From Acanthornis magna (lineage: Eukaryota > Chordata > Aves > Passeriformes > Acanthizidae), in assembly GCA_036785705.1 (NCBI GenBank), contig JAWUZG010000084.1, forward strand, positions 3,903,001 through 3,967,000: 64,000 bases of DNA, read 5' to 3'. The notes under the pieces are model-generated. The model was not told the DNA's origin, did no database searches, and saw only the letters and a program-made list of their open reading frames with translations. Below are positions 25,601-38,308 of the stretch, piece after piece. The position numbers were made by a program, and so were the translations under genes. The first letter of the stretch is position 1; each line of letters starts with the position of its first letter.

Positions 25601-27590
25601 GCCTGTTTGAATGATAAACTTGTCAGGGAAAGGTCCATTCCTGCGCTTGCTGAACGCCAGCATAGTGAGATCTCACCTTAATTAACAATGATTTCACAAA
25701 CAATGGGGACACCTCCAGCGCGGTGGCGGCTTCTCGCAGCTGGAGCTTTGATTGAACAACTCGGAGAGTGCTCCGTGCCAGCTGCTAAATTGCCAGGGCC
25801 ACCTCCCACGGACCGCGGCTCCCGATGGATGGCAGCTACCGGAGCACCGACTCAGTGCCTCTCGGCTCCTGGAACTCCCCAAAAAGCACCGGAATTGGCA
25901 CATCTGGAAGTGTACGGGTCGGTGTTCTCACCGCCAAGGAGCTGCTGCAGTGGTGAGGGCTGTGAGCATGTGGGGCATGAGTCCTTGCCTGCATCCCGCT
26001 CTGCTTTATGGGAAGTGGTGAGGGCATGGAGAAAGGTGCTCTGCGTCTCCTGGGGTTGCTCTCCAGAATGACCAATCCAGCATTTTAGGAAATCAATAGT
26101 TTCAGGTTGGCCATGTTCCTCTTTCAATGTTCTGATCATCCCGACAGAACAAAATGCACACAGACATCTCAGGTAGCTTGTGAGAGAACAGTGAAAAGTT
26201 TGTGTTCTGGCTCATTTTAGTCAAAACAAAGCAGAGATCTACAGCAAGGGCTGAAAGAATGGGCCACCAGGAGCACATAGAAAGGTGCTTTGGGAGAATT
26301 TGAGCTCTTGATGGATATGTTTGGCATAGATCCTCCAGTCTCGAGTTACCTTCTTCCACTGCATTCCTGGATCTGAGCTGATAATAAATAATTAGATGAC
26401 AATAAATAATTTGCTTTTAGTATCCATATAGAGAATGCTTTGAGTTCATATATACTAAAATGAGTTTGTTGAAGCTGTTCTCTACAGATTAAGACAAGAA
26501 AATATCTCAGAGTAGGCTGATGAGTATCCATGCTTTGCCTGTAGGGAATGCTGACTGGCTGTTCAGGGCCTATGGTAAAAGAGCTTTTAAATCTTATTTT
26601 CTGACATGTTCACTCACCCAGCAGTGTATTGCATCCTCCTAGCCTTCACTGTGCTGTTTTTTTTAAATCTTTCGCACTTGCTTGAGGTCAGGCCAATGAA
26701 CAAGAGGAAGGGGACTGTGAGTAATTTTCTGTTTATGATATTTTCTTAGTCATGTGGGAAAGGTTGTTTCTGCTGCAGTAAATACTGATAATGTTTGCAT
26801 ACGAATTCAGGCTTCAATGTCCAAACATGTCAACATTTCATTAAAACAGAAATGAACATTTTAGTGGTTATTTACCGTTCTCACTCCCTTCTGCTGAGTC
26901 CAGTGAAGGAACTACTGCACTTACTGAACCAAATTTTACCGCTAATCCTGAGGGTCATGACTGCCTTCCTACCAAAGATGGGATAGCACTGATGGGCTGT
27001 GGACAGGGCATTCCTCAGCTTGAGCAGCCCACAGGAAAACATTCCCAGTGAAGGTATTTAGGTAGAAGTTCAGGCTAAGGGAAGACCAATGTGCACATCA
27101 CGTAGAGCAGTTTGCTGCTGAAGGAGTTGGAGCATTCTTGGCACACTTTTGAAAACCCACCAGGGTCTTCCCTTCTCCCTCCTTAAACACAGCTTTCAAT
27201 AATTCTAGATTGGAAAAGGTGTGTGATAAAAGGTCTGGGAATGAAAAAGAAGCAATTAAGAGCAAAGCCTAGTCTTTGAGCTGACATTTTGGTGGCAGTC
27301 CTACATCCGTGGAGAAGGATATAAAGGGAACATCTGCATCTTGTAATTGTTGTCACAAGAAGAAAGGCCAATAATGTTCTTAGAGTCTGAAATGGAGAAA
27401 TTATGCCAATAGGTGTCTAAAGGGGCATCTTCCAAGAGAGACGATGCTTTTAAGGGCCTCTCAGCAACAGATGTGAGTGACTTGGTTTGGCTGCTCCCTT
27501 TTATAAAATAGGAGTTGTTGTAGAAAATGGAATGTCTGAAGAGATCAGTACTGTGGGCCCCATTTGGGTGAAAAGAAATGGCTGTGTTAT
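22666..27590 (+). other. start of long first intron
   Basis: Begins with the splice donor GTAAGG and leaves the CpG island by about 22,900. No further exon was recognised. A secondary CpG-rich patch at 25,690–25,935 is listed separately. The remaining sequence is ordinary AT-rich intron with chance open frames. Confidence 0.65.
25690..25935 (+). promoter_or_regulatory. intronic CpG-rich patch
   Basis: About 15 CpGs in ~240 bases, unlike its surroundings. A SOX-type AACAATGG precedes it at about 25,699. A plausible donor (GCAGTG|GTGAGG, about 25,953) follows it. It could be an enhancer, a minor alternative first exon or a decayed island; nothing in the coding frames decides between these. Confidence 0.35.
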
Positions 27591-27800
27591 CAATATTTAA
27601 ATAAAAACATTATATTTATATAAATATCTATTGATCTAGAATATATGTTACTTATATAATATATTGTTATATTTTATTATTATTTAATATATATTATTAC
27701 AAAATATGTAACTGATATATGTAATAGATATATAGTACTTAAGGATTGCTTTTATGAGGTATACACAATGTATATAACGAAATATATAAACACACATAAT
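27591..27800. repeat. AT-rich low-complexity tract
   Basis: About 210 bases made almost entirely of A and T, with TATATA, TTATTATT and AATATAT words, so strongly unwinding-prone. No unit length is maintained, so it is low complexity and not a clean microsatellite. Confidence 0.85.
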
Positions 27801-29367
27801 ATTTCTACTTGATCAGAAGGTTAAATCAGAGGAAATTCCTTTCTGTACTCTGGGAGCAAGAAGAAAGAAGGAAAAATGAAAGAACACTCAAAGATGAAAA
27901 CAATAAAACCCAGAATCACAAGGCAGTGCCTCTTTCCACATTTTCTCCACTGTGCATTGCTGCAGATATGAAACCACCCCTAACACCTTTTTAATCTATC
28001 ATTTTAACACCTGTTAGCAACCTTTTCAGGGAAGTGCTCCAGCTGATTCCTACTGACTTTGAATGGGAAGAACACATGGGAGAAATTACAGGAAAATCTA
28101 TGTAAGACTGTAAACATGGCATGTAAGTCTGAGCCTCGAATTTTCAGGTATTACCATCAGGTTTGGTGCGTCAGCAGGGGAGCAGCTGTAGCTCTTCTTT
28201 TGAAATTTCCTCCTGAATCGCCCTCATGTGTCTACATTTTCCTCATTATGGCTAGAAAGCCCCTGTGTTGACTGCCGTGACTTGAGTTGCTCTCTAGGAA
28301 AAGTCTTTGTGTGTGATTTACCTCCTGGGGTGTGCTCTCCTCAGTGCTCCTGCAGATGGGTGGTGATAAAACCTTCCTGGAGGAAGCCAATATGAATTGC
28401 AATCCATCTGAATCCCAGGTAATAAAAAAACCAACAGAATTATCCTGCACCGCTCTGCTGTTTAGTGATCACCTCACTGCGGTGTCTTTAGCTGAAAATA
28501 TGGAAGAAGTCTGTAAAGAAATTGGTGCCCTGCGTTTGAGAGGTGTGGATTTTGTAAATTAAACCTGATATAGTTACTAGCTAGGCTAACACAGGAAGAT
28601 TGTTACATAAATGTGTGACATTCACAAGGCTGTGAGACAGATTTTTAAGGGGTATTAAGAAAAGAGAAAAGTAAAGTATTTAAATGCATGGGAATTAAAA
28701 TGTCAAAAGAACAGATTCCAAAGGAAGGGGAAACAAAGATGCATTAGTTTTCTGTGGTATTTTTTGCACAATGAAATAACTGACACTAGCAAAATATTTT
28801 GGCAACCAATGTAAAAGTGGTAAGTAAGGAGCTGAAATATAGAAGTTTATCTGTGGAAGCAGTTTCTTACTAGATAGTTGTTCTTTGTTTTGAAAATAAT
28901 AAAAATGATTTAGCATATGTGATGTTCTTTGTCACTCAAGTTCTGAAAAACTGATTCAAAAGAAACCATTACAGACTTGACAAGTTCTTTCTTTGTGCAG
29001 TTTTCCTTTAATCTGATGAGTAGCTTTGGCAGATGAATGTGTTGGTGGTGAAAAATTGGTTTTTTCTGGGGGTCATGGCTAATCAAGATGGTCTTCTGTC
29101 ATTGTCTTCGATGAGAGGTCTCAAAGCTGAAATTTTTAGGGGCAGTTTTCAGAAATTCTTAAAATTGATGGTTTTGGTTTGACTTAACATAGTCTGGTCT
29201 GGCCTTCCCTGATTCTGTAACTAATAGTACTTGTCTGGTCTTGTGGTTCTGGCTGAATGTTTGTAAGACTACTACAGGCCTGAGTGTTGTAGCTGTCCAG
29301 TATTCTCAGATGGGTTTGTCTGAATTTCCTGGTGCTCACTAATTCTGAAAATCTCAAACCCTGTTGC

Positions 29368-29456
29368 GGGTTTTTTTTTTGTGGGGTTTTTTTGTTTGTT
29401 TGGGGTTTTTTGGATATATCTTGTTTGTTGGTTTTGTTGTTTTTTTTGGGGGGGGA
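29368..29456 (+). repeat. G/T-rich low-complexity tract
   Basis: Alternating T-runs and G-runs (GGGG, then TTTTTTT, GTTTGTTTGGGG, and a closing run of eight G). The complementary strand is the AAACCCC-like sequence often seen in avian DNA. No coding potential. Confidence 0.85.
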
Positions 29457-30949
29457 TTAATTTTGTTTCTTTTGCTGAGTGTAGCTGCTGAATTAGATAC
29501 AAGTAAAAGTAGATTTGAAAAAAGCCCTGTCCACTGTTGACTGTCAGTCCTTAAACAGACAAGAGCTCTCATAGTGGATACTACAGGGTTGTTTTCAAAG
29601 CCGCAATCCCCTGGATTTATCTATACATTTCCCTATGCAAGGTTTGGTGTCTAAAACATGTTGCTATTTAAAAACAAGTGTTTGACTTTATTGGAGTACT
29701 AAAGTTTGACCTCTACATTGTCTACAGGCAGTGATTTTTTTGCTAAATAAGTAAGTGGGAGTGTTGATTAGACATTTTATAGTGTGTTCTTTGTGGTTCT
29801 GTAGCTATTAAAAAACCCATTATTTTCTATGTGTACCCTTCTTCAGGCTATTGGAACACTTATAACAAGATTATGAACTCCTGTCACATAATTAATATGA
29901 AATTATTGAGTTATTTTCAAAAGGAATTTCACCAGATTATCACCTACCAAGAGCTCTTTGTGTTTTACTGAGTGAAGTAAAACCTTTATGTTTCAGTGAT
30001 GAACCAATGCTGACCAGCTGGGGTTACTCCTGAGCACACGGAGCTTTTCCTCCCTCCAGTCATCCCATATCCAAAAGGGTGGTGGTTGGTCATAAGAAGG
30101 AGAATTTTATTGGTGAAACATTTAGGTCACAAAGGAGTCACTGGTGTCAAAACTGCCTTCTGAATAACACGAACCTTAGGTTTTCTCTTTGCTTTAGTGA
30201 CTGATACATGTGTGGCACAGCTGCTTTTGTGCTGTGATCAAGCCATGCCTTCCGCTGTGAGCTCTCAGAGGGTTCAAAGTTGTGTATTTTCCACACATTC
30301 AACATTCTTGTTACTCCTCTTTGAAGTCTTTTCCGTCTGGTGTCCCTCTGAAGCTGCAACCTCCACAGCTACTCTGCTGTTCCTGGTTCATCAGCAGTGG
30401 GCATCAGCATCTGTGGCAGATGTAATAGAATTTTTTGTTGTAGTGCTGATCTTCCCAAGTATAAAAGTTGAATTAAGGTTACTCCTGTAGCAGTTTCCAT
30501 TGATCTGATTATTCACCTCTGCTTCCAAGATTTATTAATTTTTGTAGAACAAGTTTACTCTGCAGATTTTGGTGTAATCGAGAGAAACAAGATTAACGAC
30601 CCTGCTGCTCCAGTGCTTCTCCTACTTGTGGAAGCTGCTCAGTAGACACAAACCTTCATCACAGCTACCCTCACAGACACTCTTACCCTGTTCAATTGGT
30701 CTCCAGCCTTTATTTCCAGATGTGGGGTCTGGTACATGTCTGCATCTGCTGGGCTGCTTCATTGTGCCGCACCTTCCCAGTTGTCAACTGAGAACTTTTA
30801 TCAGATAGTCTTGACTTCTCCTGATAAAAACATTGGCTGCAAAGCTGAGAATCAGTCCCCATGTGAGTCTGTTAGAAGCACTGCTTCTCATTTTAATAAT
30901 TTAAAATCTGTTGCATTGGCACCATATAAATTTTATATTTTATTAATCA

Positions 30950-31020
30950 AAATGTGAGATAGAAAGTCAAATGCCTCATTGAAATTTAAGAATACTAGAT
31001 CAAAATTTAGTCTGATAGAA
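30950..31020 (-). mobile_element. possible CR1/L3-like LINE remnant, antisense
   Basis: The string AGTCAAATGCCTCATTGAAA and the following ACTAGATC resemble the reverse complement of a conserved stretch in CR1-type reverse-transcriptase ORFs. The match is short and much decayed, and boundaries are uncertain. Confidence 0.3.
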
Positions 31021-31920
31021 ATATAAAATGAATTTAAAGTGCTTCATTGTCCATAAAAATTCAATCCTGGGCATTAATTATTCCATCCTCTTTTTGTTCC
31101 ATCATCAGTCAAATTCTTTCTCTGCAAATCCAGTCTATCATTGTCATCAATATCAAAATCTCTGTTTGACAGTTCCCATTTACCCTGTTTAAATGTCACA
31201 ATATAATAGAACAAAGGTAAATACTGTTCTTTGTTTTCTTTGTCTCCTAGCACTAGCAATAAGGAGACAATCAACAATTGAGGGAAAAAAAAACCCTTAT
31301 TCCAAACCAGTCAATGCTCTTCACACTCCCTCTGGCTGTAGGATGCACTGCCACAAAAGTGGGTACTTAAAAAATGCCCAAAGCTAGTGGGGTGCTGGGT
31401 GAACACTGCTAAGACTTGATTCCCTTAATGCATCTGAAGAGTTGGGGTATTAGGGTTGTGTGAGATAGAGCTTGTGTTCCCTGCTATAACTCATTTGGAA
31501 GCTGGAAGTACACAGTGGAAATCCTGGCCTGGGTAGAGCCCACGGAAACTCCACTGCTGGTTTGAGTGTGGCATAGGTTTCGGGTGTTCTCCTTTTGTGA
31601 TCACTTTGGCTTCCTCTGTTCTGCAGCTTGGGCCTTGGTGCCCTGGGTAGGAGACAGGAATGGCATCTCGATATTAATCTCCTTTTTGTCCTCTAAAGGG
31701 CCCCAAGTCAGCTGCTGCAATTAATGAAACTCTTAGAATGCTCGAAGGGAAGCACGTCTAATGCTTATCTGAAATTACACTCCGGTCCTCCAATGTGCTG
31801 CAGATCACTCATGCCTGCTGGATGGGCTGACTGGGCAGCGTGTGTTTGGTTGAAAAGCCAGCAGCTCACTTGAAAAAAATCAGTGATGAATTAAAAGTAA
31901 TGGATAGCAGGAAAAGGATG

Positions 31921-31950
31921 ATAGCGTGTGGAATAATAGTGTGTGGAATA
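31921..31950. repeat. 15-bp tandem duplication
   Basis: ATAGCGTGTGGAATA is followed directly by ATAGTGTGTGGAATA; one base differs. This looks like a small replication-slippage duplication. Confidence 0.9.
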
Positions 31951-32081
31951 TTCAAAGTTTTTCAGATACTTTAATATATCCTGTATTTTCAGTGTAATGC
32001 AGATAATTAGAATTGGCCCAAAGAAATAATCTTACAGGAGCATATTCTCAGAGTGAGGTTCGTTTTCAACAATATTAACTT

Positions 32082-32103
32082 TAGGCTACACCAGTGTAGC
32101 CTA
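32082..32103. repeat. 22-bp near-perfect palindrome
   Basis: Arms TAGGCTACAC and GTGTAGCCTA flank CA. The arms are exact reverse complements. No known binding site is recognised. Confidence 0.9.
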
Positions 32104-35100
32104 TTGTGCAGAGTCTGTGTAGGATAGATTTCTGTAGCTATTATTACAACTGTCCAATCAAAGAAATCTCTCTGTGTAATTTCTACAATTATTTAACTGC
32201 TAATTTGATTCTAAAATTGTCTTTCTAGGCAATTATTGCCGAAATCAATGCCATCTACTCGTGCACACAGAGAAAAATTCTTAACATTACAGCCAGCCTA
32301 AATTCACTGAATTGATGTTGAATTCCTTAAAGTGCTTGGGTATTTCCATGGCTAATTAGGTCTAGCGTGGGTATCTTGACTTTGAGGTCTGGGCTGGTCA
32401 GGGAAGCGACAGGAGGAATCCCAGGGACATCAGTGGGTGGGGACTGAGTCTGAGCAGAAAGCCGGGTTGGAATTATGGGCTGTTTCTCCTGGGATGTACC
32501 GCTGAGTTTGTAGCGATCCTCCTGGGAGAGACTTTCAGAATTTTGCTTGCTTGTTCTGCAAATATGACAGAGGAAAAAGTGAAACTGGTGTGGAGGGCAT
32601 GAAGTGCAGATGTCACTGATGCTCTCCTGAGGTGCAGCCTTAGACAGACTGGAGTTGCCATTTTAAGGTGCCCAGCGAGTTGTACTGCTCACCTCTCGAG
32701 CCCTTCAGTGACTGGGACAATGTGAATAAATACAGTAAAGGTTTATCTGGAAGGTAAATGACTGCGCTGTGGTATGTGAGTTATCTGTGCCTTCTTAAAA
32801 TTGTTTTTCCCCCTTCAGTAAATTGTAAGTCTTTTCAGTAGATGCGATTGTTAGCCAGACAACAGAATTTGAAGGTGCCTGCATTAAACTGGTGTAGTAC
32901 TGAGGCATCTCTGCCTCTTCTCTGTGTGGGTATGACATTTTCAGGAATGCCATGGGCTTTATTTCAGTTCAGTGTTGTTGTTTTGGTATTGTTAGTTTCC
33001 AGACAGAAAAACAAATACAGTGATAGGTGTATAAGCCTTCTCAGTCGTTATATTTTTTTGGTTTTAAATCCAAATACATTTTGCTTGAGAGTAAAGACAA
33101 GTATATCAATTCATCCTTTTCTTTTTAGAAGTTTGGTCTCTCTATGGTCTCTCTTTGCTTTTGTAGAAATGTATTTTGGGAGTAATTAACTTGAAAAATG
33201 CATCCATCTTACCACACATCCTCCACTTGTAAGGCAAACAGTAAACAGTAAGTCAAATTGTGTGTGTGAAAGCTGCTGTGAGCAGCAAATTCCACCTTTT
33301 CAGTATCTGTGTATATATCTGTGTGTTTCAGCACATCTTGATAGAAATAACATGGCTTTGCCTCCTAAGCACTGAATGTGTGCCTCTACAAACAAAGATT
33401 TATTAGTTACAGAGCACCTTCCTCTTTTACAGTTTTTTAATATCAGAAGAATGTCATTGCTTCTCTTCAATGCTATTGAAACAGATGAACAGTTAAAAAA
33501 TTATAGTAATGACATAATGAAAAATTATGACTTTTATTACTCTTATTTCTGTATGAAGTAAGACTTAGTCCCATTGGAGTAAAACTTAGAATTGTTTTGC
33601 TATATCAGTACTCTTTCCAGGGATAATATTGGCATTTATTCTCGTAATAACTGAAGGGTTATTTTAACTGATGCCACAGTGTCCTTAAGGAAACTACTTT
33701 TTATGACTATTAACACTGTCCCTTTGATAATTTTCATGTCTAAAAGGGGAATATAATCTCAATTTGGATCAAAAAAAGGCTTTCTGTTTATTACAAGTGG
33801 AATCTTATAACTGAGGTGACAATATAATTTGGAAAACTTAGAATAAATGGAGTTTTATGAGTGAATTCATTTTTTATTCTTAAAATGCATACTGACAGTG
33901 TTGATAGGGTGGCATTTAGATGAGGTTTCTGCTGTTTATTTTTGTCAATGGGGTGTGATAGGGATTATTTTTAAATACTTGCCAACCTGTACATATCCCG
34001 TTGTGTGCTAAAACTTGTTCTTAGGAATATTTTTAAGTTCACTGGGTAAGCTGTCTTTGCTGGAGAAAACATGTAGTATTCAACAAGAGAGAGAGTGAAG
34101 TCGCAGAAGGAAATGTCTCCTATGGGTGCCCCAAAACTTGTGCAGAGTTTGTATTCTTGTTTTGTGCGCTCTCAGCTGGGTGCAGGGATCTTTTGGTTCA
34201 CCTGGAGTTTTTCAGCTCTCCTGTGAGGTTTCCATGTTGGAAATTGTGCTGCTATGCCCTCAGTTTTGTGTCACTCCTGTACAGCAGGTGCTTCCTGCCT
34301 TGACTCCACGCTCACTGTTTCACAAGTACCGCTTGGGTATGTGTCACATACTTGTAGTCTTCACTGGGCTGTGCAAGTGTCTGCAAGGCTTTAGTTAAAC
34401 TCTGCTGCCTGCTTGGGTCTCGCTGCATGGTTCCTGCTGGCAGAGGCGCTCAGAAATGGCATTATGTACACTTTTTCCTACCACCAGCTTTGGAGAATTA
34501 ATGTATTTAACGAGCATCTGTGCTCGCCACGCTGGCAACGGTATTTACATTCAATGAGCTCAGGCTTTTACAATCCTTGCTATTGCACATTTTGCCTCCA
34601 AAATGTCATGAATTGCAGGAGCATCGCCAATGCAGACTTAATAATACACTCATGGATCTTGCTGTGTTACACCCCATTTCTTTATGTATTTCTTGGGAAA
34701 CAGCGATCACGGGATGGTTTCTCTCTGTAAATCCAGAGGAAAGAGAGGGTGCCAGTCCATTTTACAGTGACGTATTCCCTTACCTGTGGTTGCTTTTGCT
34801 GAGTTAATCTCAGTGTAAAAGAGCAAATTTTCCTCTTCATTTTATGTTAACTTGACTCAGATCAGACAATCTGCGTGGTCCCAGTGTTATATCCCTGCTC
34901 CAAGTTGACAGTGTTTGCCATCCCGGCATGACAGCAGTTTTTGGGGAGGATTTGCAGCAGAGAGGCACTGTAGATCTGAACGTATTTCTCCTCAGTGCCA
35001 CCTGCCAGCCCTGACACTCTCTGAAGGCAGCAGGCCACCAGCCTGCCACCAGCATGGTGCTATCAAACACCTCCATAACACCCAGAGAGGCTGCTCTTTT

Positions 35101-36925
35101 CCTGGCATCACAGGTCTCCATTTTCTCTTTGTGTTTGTACTTTGACTCAGGCAGAAACGTGCTGTGCATTTCTAAATTGATGTTTTTATCTAATTGTTTT
35201 TAATAGTTGTTTCTTTCGGGCCAGCTGATTCATACACTTTCCTGAGCATTTAATTTGGGTTTCTACATTAATTCCATATCAGGGAGTAATTAGAATAGAC
35301 AAAGAAAGAATAAGTAGGACTGAAGTTATGAAACAAAACTGCCATGTGAATTTATTGCCTGTGGTTCTTCGGGACCCAGTCATCTGCAACAACTTCTTTT
35401 AATAGCTCCGTCTGAATTTAATGTGATCAAAACAAATGTAGCATTTTGTTCTTGAGTTACATTTGGATTCTGCTGCTTTGCTGTTGGCACAGAACCCGTG
35501 GAAAGGGTGGGAGCACTGACCCTGAAGCCTGGAATACCCAAACCACCGGGGATGCAGTGCAGAGCCTGCCTGGAGCCCTGGGATACACAGTTCTTTTCCC
35601 TCAGGCAGTTCACTGGGTGATGGTGCTGGCAGAAATCTTTTGCAAAATGTTACTGACTTCACTGGGATTTTGCAAATGCATCGATTTTTGATGCAACTTG
35701 ATAGTGCAAGAAAGGCGAGGTAACATTTCGAAATATTTTGGTTGCTTTCCTAGGGAAACAAAACTAGAGCTGTGGATTTTGCCTTTCTTTTCTCAGTCCA
35801 TTTGGAAAATTGACAAAGTACAACCTTTCTCAGTAACTTTTAAATCCTTTGGCCGGTTTCCATCAGGTTTGTCAGAGATAGAGCTGTCTGCTGTCTCAGG
35901 TCCTTCCTGCTTTCATAAAATTCCGTGCCTGCAGAGATGGAAGGGAGCCGATAACGAATGCTGTGCTCTTATCTGCCATTTCCTGATGCTCCCAAGCAGC
36001 AGAAGTGTGTGATGGAGCAGCTGTGTCAGGTGGCAGATTGAGAGCTTCTGTCTGAAGGGCTGGAAGCTCTGGGCTGCAGAATGGAGGTGCTGGCATGGGG
36101 AGAGGCAGGCAGGAAGAGGGAATGGGGCTTCTGAGGGTGTGGGGGCCAGCTGGATTCCTCTGCTAGGGATAACTTCCCCAGCAATTCCTGGTTTATTGTG
36201 GCACAGGGGTACTGGCCCTGAGCCTGAGCCTGGGAAACAAACCTGAATTTAGCCATGGTGGTGGGTGAGGAGCCAAGAGCCACTTGTGGGCGTGGGGACA
36301 GAAAGTGATGAAAAGGATCTGTCCCCACTTCCGAGGAACCAGCCACCCGAAGTGCAGCTGGAAAGTCATTACAAGTGCAGTTGTTGTTTTGTTCCTCAGA
36401 CACACGGTACCAAGAAATACAAATTACCTCTTAAAAGGTCTGACCTATTTCTCCAGGCTTTTCTCATTTGAAACAAAAATCCTGTCAGCACTTGGTCTTG
36501 TTTACACAAATACATGTATACATGCAGTATCCTCCTTTATTCCGGTGCGTTATCCTGGTGAGTGCTCACCTGCAGCTCTGGGTCCTGTATTTGTCACTGT
36601 GGCAGTAATGTAAACTTTTCAGCAGTTTTCCACAGTGCGATTGTCAAAAAAAAACCCCAAAACCAAACAAACCTCCCCAAACTCCCTCAGTGCAATTTCA
36701 AAGATACAGAATTATATTTTGTTTTCCAAGATATCTCGCATTTTAAGATATCAAGTATCAGACACTCAACAACTTTCTCAAAATAAGCTTTTTAGTTTTT
36801 GTTCCTCTGAGGGGTCATTCAGAAATTGTTAACTAACTGGTATCAAGTTTATGGGTAATCCTGTGAAGAGGTGATGCAAATCACTGGTGCTCAGCCATTT
36901 CTTTGGAGAGGAAAAAAAAGGAGGA

Positions 36926-36969
36926 CATGCTGCAGTGAGGAGTTTTCCATGCTGCAGTAGGGAGTTTTC
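36926..36969. repeat. 22-bp tandem duplication
   Basis: Two adjacent 22-bp units (36926–36947 and 36948–36969) beginning CATGCTGCAGT and ending GGAGTTTTC differ only at two neighbouring bases (GA versus AG). Confidence 0.9.
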
Positions 36970-38270
36970 AGATCAGTGATTTACATGATCACAAAGTGTG
37001 ATTTAAGCTTTTATGGTAAAACAAGATGAAATTAACATAAACTTTGGTGCAAAAACAGCAATATGTTCCAGTTGGAGCTTTCAGAAAATGGCTTAGAAGT
37101 AAATAGCAAGTTGGGCTCTTGGAAGCTTCTCTCTCCCTGCTCATCCCAAGAATGAAACTACAACCTGCTCATCACTCCTTGGAAGCTGGGTCAGGGCTTG
37201 TGGAGGTGCTCCCATGGTGACAGGAGTGAAAGGGGAAGGTTCCAGTGAGAAGCCATCCCTATTTTGAGTTTGCTGAACTCTGCCTGCCATTCTCTTGGTG
37301 TGACAGCCTAATGCAGCAATCTGTGTTGCTCCCCCCATTCCCTGATATTCGGGGTTTTAGCAATTGGATTGCTACTGCTCGTTAGTGGGTATAATATTAC
37401 AACTCAGATTTACATCAAGGCTTTCATGGCCCACAAGCGGACGTTTTACAACATCCTACTTCTTGTCATTTTTTGCTCTTTGGTGAAAGGAAGAAGAAGA
37501 TTCCAAGTACGCCAGGGTTCCCGAAGGCTGGGTTTGAGGTGCCGTAGGTAGCTGAGGCAGCAGGGCTCGGTAATTTTCAGTGAGTCAGTAGTACCAGAGC
37601 GCTGTCTGGGGAGAGATACAAAGGCGTTTGGGTGCCCGCAGTTGCAGATGGGAGCCTGCAAGATCACTGGAGGAATTTAGGCACAGAAATTGCGCTGCCT
37701 CTTCGAGGGGCTGGTGGCTTCTCGAGCGAGTAGGTGTTAGCTGGCAGCTCCTGCAAGTCTTACGAGGCACTTACATGCCTCATTTGTAAATCTGCCCCCG
37801 AGGCACTTGTGATGAATTGTTCCAAGCTCTGTATTAGTTTCGTGTTTGTTTTGTCATCCGTGCAGGCTCTGCCTTCTCTGGTTTGTTTGCAAGGTTACGT
37901 TCTGCGGGTCATTCCTCCAGTAGCTTTGCTCAGCTCAAAGTCTCTTTACTTGCCTTTAGTGTTAAATATAAAGCACCAGCCCTTCGTGTTGCTAATACTG
38001 AAGAATTAAAAATAGCTGGCACGCACCAGCGTTAATTTTGCAGTAGTTAAGCAGATACAATGTGCTTGGGCAATTCGGTACTGCCTGTGAGCAAAGACTG
38101 CCGCTCACTTCCGACTCTGACTTATGCCTTTCAGGAGGCACAAACGCCCTTTCAAAGGTGAAAGAATCTTTGCCCCATGCATGTGTTTTTATGTATTTCA
38201 TGCTCTTTTGTATGGCAATGAATGTTTTGGTGGCTGTGCTAGACTGGCATATTAATAAATGCATGTATTT

Positions 38271-38308
38271 GTATACAAATGTATTGCTCGTATGCAAATG
38301 TATGTGCT
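38271..38308. repeat. imperfect 19-bp tandem duplication with octamer-like motif
   Basis: GTATACAAATGTAT and GTATGCAAATGTAT start two adjacent 19-base units. The second contains ATGCAAAT, the POU/octamer motif. Motif function is unproven. Confidence 0.55.
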
